Assembly: GCA_021847165.1 (NCBI GenBank)
Contig: JAJZUH010000001.1
Location: forward strand, 1 to 20,129
Direction: 5' to 3'
Origin: Pseudomonadota bacterium
Lineage (GTDB): Bacteria; Pseudomonadota; Gammaproteobacteria; Burkholderiales; Gallionellaceae
Length of the DNA: 20,129 nt
The first letter of the stretch is position 1. The number at the start of each line of letters is the position of its first letter. The notes under the pieces are model-generated. The model was not told where the DNA came from. It saw nothing but the letters and a program-made list of their open reading frames with translations, and searched no databases. Position numbers and translations under genes: made by a program. This document shows, one piece after another, positions 9,201-16,660 of this stretch.

Positions 9201-10154
9201 GAAGCCATGTTCCAGCAGATGCCAGCCGACACGTCCGCGCAGTTCGCGCAGGTCGAGCTGCGGCAACTCTTCCGACAGCCTTGCCTGCACCCCCGCCAGG
9301 GCGACATCCGCATCGACGCTGTTCAGCTGTCCCTGTTCGAAACCCAGCCACAAGCGCAACGCCCCCTTGCCGCGCCTGAATGCGGTCGGCAGCGTAACCC
9401 AGGTCTTCCATGCCGGCACATCGGCGTAATCAAGCTGGGTAAAGAGCTGCCCCTGCCACTCGCTCATGTCGGCAAAGCTGTCGCCGTAAAAATTGCCGCG
9501 CACATCCAGCCGCGAAGCCAGCCTGGCCGGCGCCGAAGCCAGCAGCGCGAAACGGTGGCGGCCAAAGCGGTTTTCGATGCCCAGATCGACCTGTTCCAGC
9601 ACCAGTGGCGGCGCCGCTCGCAACTCGTCCTGCCAGGTGATGCGACCGTGGCGGATGACGATCTGGGACTGGTGCAACAGCCAGTCCGCGCTACCCTCCC
9701 CGCTTTCGCCCCCGCCTTGCAGCACGATCCCGGCCACATACCAACGGCCTTGCGCATCGCGGCGCACCGACAGGTCGGGACTGTCGATCTCCAGCCGCTT
9801 GAAGCGCAACTCCGCGGTGAACAGGCTGGTCCATGCCACCGTGTTCTCCAGATGCGGCAGGCTCAATGCGACGTGGCCCTGCTTATCGAAGATCTGCACA
9901 TCGGACAGCAACAGGCGCGGGCGCAGGCCGTCCCAGTCCGCCTCGATCCGGCCTATGGTCAACGGCTGCCCGACGGCGGCGCTGGCGGCAGCGGTGATCT
10001 GCTCATGATAATGCTCGATGTCGGGGAGGATGCTGTAGCGCAGGGTCAGCAGCACCAGCGCGCCCGCGATGGCCAGCAGCAAGGCGATCTCGAGCACGGC
10101 ACGGGACAGCTTGCCCATGCCGCGCCAAGCGAGCAGTAAGGAGCTTTTCAGCAT
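6273..10154 (-). CDS. yhdP: YhdP family AsmA-like envelope protein
   Basis: YhdP is a very large inner-membrane-anchored periplasmic protein. With TamB and YdbH it is implicated in phospholipid movement to the outer membrane and in the permeability barrier. The product has 1293 residues, close to the E. coli protein (about 1266). One N-terminal transmembrane helix (VLEIALLLAIAGALVLLTL, around residues 20-40) precedes a long region rich in beta strands. That region carries repeated 'LNMSGKWQ'/'VTMSGRVD'-like strand patterns expected of AsmA-like bridge proteins. The C-terminal end (PVVGVGVLLANKLLRDPLDK, then NVSGSWADPKVEKV) is the usual YhdP/AsmA-like closing motif, followed by a short low-complexity tail. 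It is the first gene of the yhdP-nit-tldD run and is divergent from glnE. No clear Shine-Dalgarno sequence precedes the ATG. Confidence 0.93.
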   Translation of the reverse strand: MLKSSLLLAWRGMGKLSRAVLEIALLLAIAGALVLLTLRYSILPDIEHYHEQITAAASAAVGQPLTIGRIEADWDGLRPRLLLSDVQIFDKQGHVALSLPHLENTVAWTSLFTAELRFKRLEIDSPDLSVRRDAQGRWYVAGIVLQGGGESGEGSADWLLHQSQIVIRHGRITWQDELRAAPPLVLEQVDLGIENRFGRHRFALLASAPARLASRLDVRGNFYGDSFADMSEWQGQLFTQLDYADVPAWKTWVTLPTAFRRGKGALRLWLGFEQGQLNSVDADVALAGVQARLSEELPQLDLRELRGRVGWHLLEHGFEVTTQRLSLQMRDGFRLKPTDFYLRLAGGVESKLASGEIRANQLELADIGVLSSYLPLRDELKKQIADTAPQGRITSLQALWQSNAGEISHYELKANFDGLSMHRVGTLPGFSGLSGKVDGADSGGTFSLDSRKVKLDAPQLFAEPVEFDTLAARLGWQRNSRGVEIKLSNVEIANDDLAGTIYGSYQTEQDGPGSIDATANMTRIAVGNIAHYTPIPAVGKATHDWLHSAVQEGQADRFKVRLRGNLRDFPFVGNERGLFRLEARAKGVALQFLKDWPRIEDAQTSLLIEGNRLEANAANATTAGAHLQNVKVVIPDLLSSNVLLQVRGEATDATQRCLDYIVKSPVNGYLGGFVGEIKANGDGKLGLQLDIPLGDAGPIKVRGDYRFVNNEIDFGGNIPLLRKVNGVLLFTESSVNAGDIGAQILGGPAHVEVLSQNGGVMTRAHGTLDLDALNTLSPRPLLRRVHGNADWNTEIRVQNGLLDVAVDSDLQGVVSDLPAPLDKQAGERIPLHFELKGIDPGRETLGLRIGSLLDAKLSRQRNADGIWDIRRGRIAFGGTANPGGKEGIWIVGEIPRVSLEGWSGLGLAAGGGSGMPNIAGIDVTVGKLTGYGNAVSGLDINGSGRNGLLSLRLASRELNGDVIWQPQGNGKLLGRFKSAMLGEGAADTAKPVRPAAASSAAPDNTAFPAVDVAVEKLFYKGRQLGKLELELSESSGNVLLDRLLLTNPDGVLNMSGKWQAAPEQTRISVRVDISDAGKILSRSGYPGSLKDGNGSLQSDLYWAGGPDSFSYAKLNGAVHLNVGKGRFLKVDPGAAKLLGVLSLQSIPKRISLDFTDVFSSGFEFDSITGNAQIVNGLLLTDDMKLNGAAAKVTMSGRVDMINETQELKVRIFPAIGDNVSLLSFAAGPVVGVGVLLANKLLRDPLDKLVSFDYNVSGSWADPKVEKVGQSRAASDGASAQSGVPAVGGTGSGD

Positions 10155-10212
10155 TGTGCGCGGACGCAGGATGACAGCATGAAGAAATGAGACCGGCGGA
10201 ACATGGAGAACC

Positions 10213-10218
10213 TATAAT
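10213..10218 (+). promoter_or_regulatory. Putative -10 box for glnE
   Basis: A perfect TATAAT lies in the 110-bp divergent gap between yhdP and glnE, 46 bp before the glnE ATG. There is no good -35 match at 16-18 bp spacing, so the promoter call is tentative. On the other strand a TAAAAT (10243-10248) could serve yhdP but is weaker still. I see no NtrC-like or other dyad operator in this gap. Confidence 0.4.
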
Positions 10219-10264
10219 GCGACGAAGAAGACCAGTGCGCATATTTTAACCCGAAGCCCTCGCC

Positions 10265-12967
10265 ATGAACACTGAAAACCCCCATCCTCCAGCCGACTTC
10301 GACCAACTGGTGCAGCATGCCAGGCGCTGCAGCCATTATCTCGCCCGTCTGCTGGACGCCGAGCCGCAGTTGCTGGACTGGTTGCGCGAACAATACCTCC
10401 TCCCGTGCGACGAGGCGCTCATGCAAAGCTGGTCGTCTGCGCTCCCTGCCGCCGACGAGGCCGGGCTGTCGCGCGCGCTGCGCCAGCTGCGCAAACGCGT
10501 GATGCTGCACGTATTGACGCGCGACCTGAATGGGCTTTCCGGCCTCGACGAAGTGATGCGCAGCATGACCGCCCTGGCCGAACTGGCCGTGCGCTGCGCC
10601 CAGGCATTCGCCATGCGCGCGCTGTCCGAACAGTTCGGACAGCCCGTCGGCGCCGGCAGCGGCCAGCCCCAGGAACTGCTGGTGATCGGCATGGGCAAGC
10701 TCGGCGGTGGCGAATTGAACGTTTCTTCCGACATAGACCTGATCTTCGTCTATCCCGAGGATGGCCAGACCGACGGCAGCCGCACCCTGTCCAACCACGA
10801 GTTTTTCAATCGCCTTGGCCGCAAGCTCATCGCGCTCATCAACGACCACACCGCAGACGGCTACGTGTTCCGCGTCGACATGCGATTGCGTCCCTATGGC
10901 GACAGCGGACCGCTGACGATGAGCTTTGCCGCGCTGGAAGAATACCTGGTCGCACAAGGCCGGGAATGGGAACGCTACGCCTGGATCAAGGCGCGCGTGA
11001 TCTCGCCGGCAAACTGTGCCCATGCACAGGAGCTGGAAAGCCTGGCGCAGCCATTCGTGTTCCGCAAATACCTGGATTTCGGCGCCTTCGATTCCATGCG
11101 CAAGCTGCATGCGCAGATCCGCGCCGAAGTCGCTCGCCGCGACCGCTACCACAATATCAAGCTGGGACCCGGCGGCATCCGCGAGATCGAATTCATCGCC
11201 CAGGTGTTCCAGCTGATCCGCGGCGGCCGCGATGCGCGCTTGCGCATCCGCCCGACGCGGCAGGTGCTGCAACTGCTGGCGCTCGACGGCAGGCTGGATG
11301 CGCAAGTGGTCGCACGGCTGGACAGCAGCTATGTGCTGCTGCGCAACCTCGAACATCGCCTGCAATATCTCGACGACCAGCAAACCCAGGAATTGCCGCA
11401 AGACGCCATCCAGCAGGCCATCGTTGCCGAAGCGATGGGCTATGCCGATTACGATGCGCTGCTGACGGCGCTGTCCCCGGCACGGGAGTTCGTCAGCCAG
11501 CAATTCGAAACCGTGTTTGGCGCAAAGCAGGAAATCGGCGAAAGCACATGGTGGCGCAGCGATACCGCCTCGTCCGAGCTGGAACCCGCGCTCGCCAAGC
11601 TCGGCTACACGGAGTGCGGCGCCCTCGCGGCTAGCCTGCTGCAGTTCCGTAACGGCAGCCGCTACCAGCAGTTGCCCGAAGCCAGCCGCCAGCGGCTGGA
11701 CACGCTGGTGCCGCGCCTGGCCGAACTGTGCGCAACGACGGCCAATCGGGACGATGCCCTGCATCGCACGCTGGTGCTGCTGGAAGCCATCGCGCGCCGC
11801 GCCGCCTATCTCGCCTTCCTCGCCGAATATCCGCAGGTGCTGCCACGCCTGGTACGCCTGCTCGCCGCCAGCGCATGGGCCGGGGATTACCTGACCCAGC
11901 ACCCTATCCTGCTCGACGAACTGCTGGATACGCGCGAACTGTATGTCGCTCCGGACTGGGCGGCACTGGACGCGAAACTCGCCGCGCAACTGGCCGCACA
12001 TGCGGGCGATACCGAGCGCGAGATGGATGCGCTGCGCCAGTTCCAGCAGGCCCAGACCTTCCAGCTGCTGGCGATGGACCTGCAAGGCCTGTTGCCGCTG
12101 GAAAAGCTGAGCGACCACCTGAGCGATCTGGCCGATCTCATCCTGCGGCATGTGCTGCGCCTGTGCTGGCGCGATGCGCGCAAGAAACATCGCGATGACG
12201 CGCGCTTCGCCATCATCGCCTATGGCAAGCTGGGCGGGCGCGAACTGGGCTACGCCTCGGACCTCGACCTGGTCTTCCTCTACGACGACGAGCATCCCGA
12301 TGCGGGCGAAATCTACGCCCGCCTGGCTCAGCGCATCAACACCATGCTTTCCAGCTACACCTCGTCCGGCCGCCTGTATGAGGTCGATCTGCGCCTGCGC
12401 CCGAACGGCGAAAGCGGGCTGCTGGTCAGCTCGATCGCCGCGTTCGACGAATACCAGCGCCTGCATGCCTGGGCCTGGGAACATCAGGCGCTGACGCGCG
12501 CCCGTTTCTGTGCCGGGGACGATTCGGTCGGCGCTCAGTTCGAGCGCATCCGCATTGATGTGCTACGCCAGCCGCGCGACGCCGCCAGGCTCAGGCAGGA
12601 AGTGGTGGAAATGCGGCAGAAGATGCATGACGGCCATCCGAACACCAGCGGCCTGTTCGACATCAAGCAGGACAGCGGCGGCATGGTGGATATCGAGTTC
12701 ATGGTGCAGTTCCTCGTACTCGCCCATTCCGCCGATCATCCCGAACTCACCGCCAACCGCGGCAACCTGGCGTTGCTGGAAACTGCCGCGAAACTGGGAT
12801 TGATCGATACCGGACTCAGCCAGAAGGTACGCGAACTGTATCGGGAACTGCGTCGACTGCAACACCAGATGCGCCTGAACAACCAGACGCCCTGCCGCAT
12901 TGCGCCCGGTCAAATGGACACCGCCGCCGTCACTGTGCTGTGGGAGTCGCTATTGGGGAGCGGCTGA
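10265..12967 (+). CDS. glnE: Bifunctional glutamine synthetase adenylyltransferase / adenylyl-removing enzyme
   Basis: GlnE adds AMP to, and removes it from, glutamine synthetase, and so tunes ammonium assimilation under the control of PII and glutamine. The 900-residue protein shows both nucleotidyltransferase halves. The N-terminal deadenylylating half has GMGKLGGGEL from residue 142 and SDIDLIF from 155 (D156, D158). The C-terminal adenylylating half has YGKLGGREL from 653 and SDLDLVF from 665 (D666, D668), then EVDLRLRPNGESGLL. Both aspartate pairs are intact, so both activities should be present. The length is slightly below E. coli GlnE (946). The ATG at 10265 is the first plausible start after the divergent promoter region and has only a weak ribosome binding site. 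The stop codon directly abuts the stop of the convergent cyclase gene. Confidence 0.97.
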   Translation: MNTENPHPPADFDQLVQHARRCSHYLARLLDAEPQLLDWLREQYLLPCDEALMQSWSSALPAADEAGLSRALRQLRKRVMLHVLTRDLNGLSGLDEVMRSMTALAELAVRCAQAFAMRALSEQFGQPVGAGSGQPQELLVIGMGKLGGGELNVSSDIDLIFVYPEDGQTDGSRTLSNHEFFNRLGRKLIALINDHTADGYVFRVDMRLRPYGDSGPLTMSFAALEEYLVAQGREWERYAWIKARVISPANCAHAQELESLAQPFVFRKYLDFGAFDSMRKLHAQIRAEVARRDRYHNIKLGPGGIREIEFIAQVFQLIRGGRDARLRIRPTRQVLQLLALDGRLDAQVVARLDSSYVLLRNLEHRLQYLDDQQTQELPQDAIQQAIVAEAMGYADYDALLTALSPAREFVSQQFETVFGAKQEIGESTWWRSDTASSELEPALAKLGYTECGALAASLLQFRNGSRYQQLPEASRQRLDTLVPRLAELCATTANRDDALHRTLVLLEAIARRAAYLAFLAEYPQVLPRLVRLLAASAWAGDYLTQHPILLDELLDTRELYVAPDWAALDAKLAAQLAAHAGDTEREMDALRQFQQAQTFQLLAMDLQGLLPLEKLSDHLSDLADLILRHVLRLCWRDARKKHRDDARFAIIAYGKLGGRELGYASDLDLVFLYDDEHPDAGEIYARLAQRINTMLSSYTSSGRLYEVDLRLRPNGESGLLVSSIAAFDEYQRLHAWAWEHQALTRARFCAGDDSVGAQFERIRIDVLRQPRDAARLRQEVVEMRQKMHDGHPNTSGLFDIKQDSGGMVDIEFMVQFLVLAHSADHPELTANRGNLALLETAAKLGLIDTGLSQKVRELYRELRRLQHQMRLNNQTPCRIAPGQMDTAAVTVLWESLLGSG

Positions 12968-14287
12968 TCAGGCCGAAGCGGGGGCGGTACCGTCTGCGGC
13001 GGGAAGATGGTAGACGTTGCTGCCGAGCGCCGGATCGGCGGCATGGGTAACGCGGCCGAGCATCCGATACGACGTCATCTCGCCCTTGCCCTTGACGTTA
13101 AGGATGTTCGGCGGCTCGAACAGGTAGCCGAACCGCAGGCGGTTGTAGGTGAGCTTGTCGGTGAGGATGTGCCCCGCTTTTGCATCGTCGGTCAGGCGGC
13201 TGGCGATATTCACCGTATCGCCCCACAAGTCGTAGATGAAGCGCTTGGTGCCGATCACCCCGGCCACCACCGGGCCGGTGGCGATGCCGATATGGATGCC
13301 CAGATTGCGCTTGACCAGCGCCGGGTGCCTGGCGACGAATTCCAGCATCTCGATCGCCATGTTCGCCATATCCTCCACATAGTCCGGGCGTTCGCGCGAC
13401 AATCCGCCCACCACCATGTAGGCATCGCCTATGGTCTTGATCTTCTCCAGCCCGTATTTTTCGGACAGCTCGTCGAAGCCGGAAAACACGGTATTGAGCA
13501 GGCCGACCATCTGCTCGGGCGACATCTGTTCGGTCAGCTGGGTAAAGTTCACCAGATCGGCGAACATCACCGTGACATCCGCGTAACCGTCGGCGATCAA
13601 CCCCTGGTTGTTTTTCAGGCGTTCTGCGATGTTGGAAGGCAATACGTTGAACAGTACCCGTTCCGATTTCTTCTGTTCCTCAGCCAGCAGGGCATGCTGC
13701 TGGTCGAGCTGGGTCTTGATCTTTTCCGTCTCGATGACGAAATAGCGCACCAGGAAATACAGGATGGAGGACATTGCAGCGAAGTTGAGCGCGAAGAACA
13801 CGCCGATGGTATTCATCGGTATCCCGGTCGTCGCCCCCGTGCCCAGGTAAAAATCGAAGAAGCCGGACACTGCGGTAAGCACCATGTAGGCGACGAACCA
13901 GGGGATGGAATCGCGCCAGCCCGACACCACCAGCGCACCGATCGGTGCGAGCAGCGCCCACAGCGCCACGCCGCTCGAGGTGATCGAACTGCCGATGCTC
14001 CATTGCATCACGAAGGGGGCGAACAGGAACAGCGTCAACTGGACGAAACGCAGGACCTCGAAATTCCGCGTCCGCATGTAATAGACCAGCGAAGCGACGG
14101 AGATGGCCTGGTAGCCCAGCGGCACATTGCTGGAGAAGTTGAGGCCCATCAGCCAGTAGATGGCCAGCCACAGCATGACCCCGAGCGTCATGAAGGCTGC
14201 CGCAAAGATAAGCAGGCTTTTGCGCAGCTTTTCTTCCTGCGTGTCCATTATTTCCGGCTTGATTTCCTTCGACCCGATGTGCTGCAC
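12968..14287 (-). CDS. Six-helix membrane-bound class III adenylate cyclase
   Basis: This gene is predicted to convert ATP to cAMP at the inner membrane. Numbering from a GTG start (14285-14287), there are six hydrophobic helices at about residues 25-47, 53-70, 78-95, 105-122, 129-148 and 160-183. A short charged linker (185-207) probably forms the coiled coil leading to the catalytic domain (235-400). The metal-binding aspartates are D244 (MFADLVNF) and D288 (IGDAYMVVGG). K284 and D353 (YDLWGDTVN) are the adenine-selecting pair, and N360 and R364 complete the site. A guanylate cyclase would have Glu and Cys instead. The GTG start has a strong purine tract (AAAGGGGGG) upstream; an alternative ATG at 14246-14248 would remove 13 residues. 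The gene lies opposite to both neighbours, glnE and ilvE. The signal sensed by the membrane part is unknown. Confidence 0.9.
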   Translation of the reverse strand: MQHIGSKEIKPEIMDTQEEKLRKSLLIFAAAFMTLGVMLWLAIYWLMGLNFSSNVPLGYQAISVASLVYYMRTRNFEVLRFVQLTLFLFAPFVMQWSIGSSITSSGVALWALLAPIGALVVSGWRDSIPWFVAYMVLTAVSGFFDFYLGTGATTGIPMNTIGVFFALNFAAMSSILYFLVRYFVIETEKIKTQLDQQHALLAEEQKKSERVLFNVLPSNIAERLKNNQGLIADGYADVTVMFADLVNFTQLTEQMSPEQMVGLLNTVFSGFDELSEKYGLEKIKTIGDAYMVVGGLSRERPDYVEDMANMAIEMLEFVARHPALVKRNLGIHIGIATGPVVAGVIGTKRFIYDLWGDTVNIASRLTDDAKAGHILTDKLTYNRLRFGYLFEPPNILNVKGKGEMTSYRMLGRVTHAADPALGSNVYHLPAADGTAPASA

Positions 14288-14389
14288 CCTGCCCCCCTTT
14301 ATTTATTGCCCCGTGCCCACCATGCGCGATGATTACATGTTACGGCCACAAAAGGAATACTCCCGCCGGGTTCCGCCCGCAGCGCGCGC

Positions 14390-14418
14390 TTCATAATCTG
14401 CACAGAAACGGCTAGAAT
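14390..14418 (+). promoter_or_regulatory. Putative sigma-70 promoter for ilvE
   Basis: TTCATA (14390-14395, four of six matches to TTGACA) is separated by exactly 17 bp from TAGAAT (14413-14418, five of six matches to TATAAT). It lies in the 171-bp divergent gap between the cyclase and ilvE, about 40 bp before the ilvE ATG. I see no clear leader peptide or attenuator in this gap. Confidence 0.6.
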
Positions 14419-14458
14419 CGCGCTTTCGCAACAATCATACGTAACTAAGGAAATCACC

Positions 14459-15379
14459 ATGTCCATGTCCGACCGCGACGGCTTCATCTGGTACGACGGC
14501 AAACTCGTCCCCTGGCGCGAAGCTACCACCCATGTACTCACCCATACCCTGCATTACGGCATGGGGGTGTTCGAGGGCGTGCGGGCATACAAGACGACAC
14601 AGGGAACCGCGATTTTCCGCCTGCAGGAACATACCGACCGCCTGTTCAACTCGGCCTCCATCTTCAAGATGAAGATGCCGTATGACAAGGCCACACTCAT
14701 GGCCGCACAGAAGGAAGTGGTCCGCGCCAACAAGCTGGAGTCCTGTTACATCCGCCCCATCGTGTTCTTCGGTTCCGAAGCGATGGGCATTGCCGCAACC
14801 ACGCTGTCGGTGCATGTCGCCATCGCGGCCTGGCCGTGGGGCGCCTACCTGGGCGAAGAAGGGATGGCCAAAGGCATCCGCGTGAAGACTTCCAGCTTCA
14901 CCCGCCATCATGTGAACATCAACATGTGCCGTGCCAAATCGGTCGGCTCCTACAGCAACTCCATCCTGGCCCACCAGGAAGTGGCACACGACGGCTACGA
15001 CGAAGCCCTGCTGCTCGACCCGGAAGGTTACGTGGCCGAAGGCGCCGGCGAAAACCTGTTCATCGTCAAGAAAGGCAAGCTCTACACGCCCGACCTGACC
15101 TCCTGCCTGGAAGGCATCACGCGCGATTCCATCATCACGCTGGCCAAGGACATGGGACTGGAACTGATCGAGAAACGCATCACGCGCGACGAGGTGTATT
15201 GTTGCGATGAGGCTTTCTTCACCGGCACGGCCGCCGAGGTTACGCCGATCCGCGAGCTGGACACCCGCACCATCGGCATCGGCTCGCGCGGCCCGATCAC
15301 CACCAAGCTGCAGACCTCGTTCTTCGACATCGTCGCGGGCAAAAATGCCAAGTACGCCGATTGGCTGGCACACGTATAA
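14459..15379 (+). CDS. ilvE: Branched-chain amino acid aminotransferase
   Basis: This is a PLP-dependent fold-type IV aminotransferase that interconverts leucine, isoleucine and valine with their 2-keto acids, using glutamate as amino donor. The 306-residue length is typical. The PLP lysine is K160 in [22 protein letters not shown] near the N-terminus, [20 protein letters not shown] and the later [12 protein letters not shown] are characteristic of IlvE. D-amino acid transaminase and aminodeoxychorismate lyase of the same fold fit less well. A good ribosome binding site (AAGGAA, 14447-14452) lies 6 bases before the ATG, downstream of a recognisable promoter. It appears to lead a plus-strand run into the zinc-finger gene, waaF and the hexomutase gene. 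Confidence 0.96.
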   Translation: MSMSDRDGFIWYDGKLVPWREATTHVLTHTLHYGMGVFEGVRAYKTTQGTAIFRLQEHTDRLFNSASIFKMKMPYDKATLMAAQKEVVRANKLESCYIRPIVFFGSEAMGIAATTLSVHVAIAAWPWGAYLGEEGMAKGIRVKTSSFTRHHVNINMCRAKSVGSYSNSILAHQEVAHDGYDEALLLDPEGYVAEGAGENLFIVKKGKLYTPDLTSCLEGITRDSIITLAKDMGLELIEKRITRDEVYCCDEAFFTGTAAEVTPIRELDTRTIGIGSRGPITTKLQTSFFDIVAGKNAKYADWLAHV

Positions 15380-15402
15380 CAACGCACTACCCAGGGGGAA
15401 GC

Positions 15403-15603
15403 ATGTCCAACGAAAACACCACGCAGCGTTACGTCGAAGTCACGGCCGAAGCGCTGCCCCTGTTCTGTCCTACCCCGGCGGTCAATCTGTGGAGCGCACA
15501 CCCCAGGATCGCCATCCCGGTGGAAAAACTGGGCGAGGCGCGCTGTCCCTATTGCGGCACGCTGTACAAGTTCAAGGGCGAACTCCCGCACGGCCATCAT
15601 TGA
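15403..15603 (+). CDS. Small CHCC zinc-finger protein (NDUFS6-like)
   Basis: This is a 66-residue protein with the zf-CHCC arrangement: C22, H33, C48 and C51 (FCP...SAHPRI...RCPYCG). The domain is shared with the mitochondrial complex I accessory subunit NDUFS6, and bacterial members occur widely in alpha- and betaproteobacteria without a settled function. The ATG at 15403 is chosen because the strong ribosome binding site AGGGGGAA sits immediately upstream. An upstream in-frame ATG at 15361 lies inside the end of ilvE and would add residues unlike the family. The gene begins 23 bp after ilvE and is followed 37 bp later by waaF, so it is probably co-transcribed with both. It ends in a short His-rich tail (HGHH). 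Confidence 0.9.
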   Translation: MSNENTTQRYVEVTAEALPLFCPTPAVNLWSAHPRIAIPVEKLGEARCPYCGTLYKFKGELPHGHH

Positions 15604-15640
15604 CGCGTAGCGACCTCCCCGCCTGCGGCCGCCAACACAC

Positions 15641-16654
15641 GTGAACAAACTCCTCATCATCGCCCCGAGCTGGGTAGGCGACTGCATGCTGATGCAGCCC
15701 ATGCTGCATCGCCTGCAGCAGCGCCACCCCGGTGCGAGCATCGACGTGCTGGCACCGCCGTGGACGGAAAAACTGCTGCGGCAGATGCCCGAGGTCCACG
15801 ATGTCATCATCAATCCCTTCCCGCACGGCGCGCTCGACCTGCTCGCCCGCCGCCGTTTCGGAATGCAATTGCGCGACGCCCGCTACGACCAGGCCATCGT
15901 GCTGCCCAACTCGTGGAAATCGGCGCTGATCCCGTATTTCGCCGATATCCCCCTGCGCACCGGTTACGTCGGCGAGAAGCGCTACGGCCTGCTCAACGAC
16001 GCACGCAAACTGGACAAGAACAAACTCCCCCTGATGGTCGAGCGTTTCGCGCAACTGGCCGAGGCGCCGGGGAATGAGGTCGCGCGTCCGCTGGCGGCGC
16101 CGAAATTGAAGGTGGACGACACCCGGCGCGCGCAGGCGCTGGCCAAGTTCGGGCTATCCCTGGAACAGCCGGTCGCCGTATTCTGTCCAGGTGCGGAATA
16201 CGGTCCGGCCAAACGCTGGCCCCCCCAGTACTACGCCGAACTGGCACAGAACCTGCGCACTCAGGGCTATGCCGTCTGGCTGATCGGGTCATCCAAAGAC
16301 AAGGAGGTCGCCGACAAGATCGTTGCCCTCGGCAACGAACCGTGCCGCAACCTGTGCGGGGTGACCGATCTTGCAGAGGCCATCGCGCTGCTGTCCTGCG
16401 CCGACCTGGTGGTCAGCAACGATTCCGGCCTGATGCACCTGGCCGCCGCACTCGACCGGCCGCTGCTGGCGATCTTCGGCTCCAGCAGCCCGCAGTTCAC
16501 CCCGCCGCTGTCGGATCAGGCGCAGGTACTGAAGCTGAACCTGCCGTGCAGCCCCTGTTTCAAGCGCGAATGTCCGCTCGGTCATTTCAACTGCATGCTC
16601 AAACTGACGCCCAGGGAAGTCGCGCGGCATATCCAGCTCCAACCCAAGAGATAG
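15641..16654 (+). CDS. waaF: ADP-heptose:LPS heptosyltransferase II
   Basis: WaaF transfers the second L-glycero-D-manno-heptose to the LPS inner core at the cytoplasmic face of the inner membrane. The 337-residue product (E. coli about 348) is a GT-B enzyme of glycosyltransferase family 9. Conserved features are the N-terminal APSWVGD with D14, FCPGAEYGPAKRWP with K191, and VSNDSGLMHLAAA with D261. The cysteine-rich end segment LPCSPCFKRECPLGH is characteristic of WaaF rather than WaaC. Translation starts at a GTG with no clear Shine-Dalgarno sequence, but no better upstream start exists between it and the zinc-finger stop. The next gene starts 6 bp after the stop, indicating one transcript. 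Confidence 0.95.
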   Translation: MNKLLIIAPSWVGDCMLMQPMLHRLQQRHPGASIDVLAPPWTEKLLRQMPEVHDVIINPFPHGALDLLARRRFGMQLRDARYDQAIVLPNSWKSALIPYFADIPLRTGYVGEKRYGLLNDARKLDKNKLPLMVERFAQLAEAPGNEVARPLAAPKLKVDDTRRAQALAKFGLSLEQPVAVFCPGAEYGPAKRWPPQYYAELAQNLRTQGYAVWLIGSSKDKEVADKIVALGNEPCRNLCGVTDLAEAIALLSCADLVVSNDSGLMHLAAALDRPLLAIFGSSSPQFTPPLSDQAQVLKLNLPCSPCFKRECPLGHFNCMLKLTPREVARHIQLQPKR

Positions 16655-16660
16655 ACACCC

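Noticed and set aside
10148..12484. A 778-codon open frame antisense to glnE, and similar long antisense frames opposite ileS (1463-2788), tldD (4197-5417), yhdP (6798-8519, 8526-10139) and the cyclase (13007-14332)
   Set aside because: They mirror genes with intact catalytic motifs, their products resemble no family and are rich in Gln, His and Arg. High G+C with a strong third-position bias generates such open antisense frames by default.
12968..14287. Guanylate cyclase or GGDEF diguanylate cyclase
   Set aside because: The purine-selecting positions are Lys and Asp (adenine type), not Glu and Cys, and there is no GGDEF-type motif.
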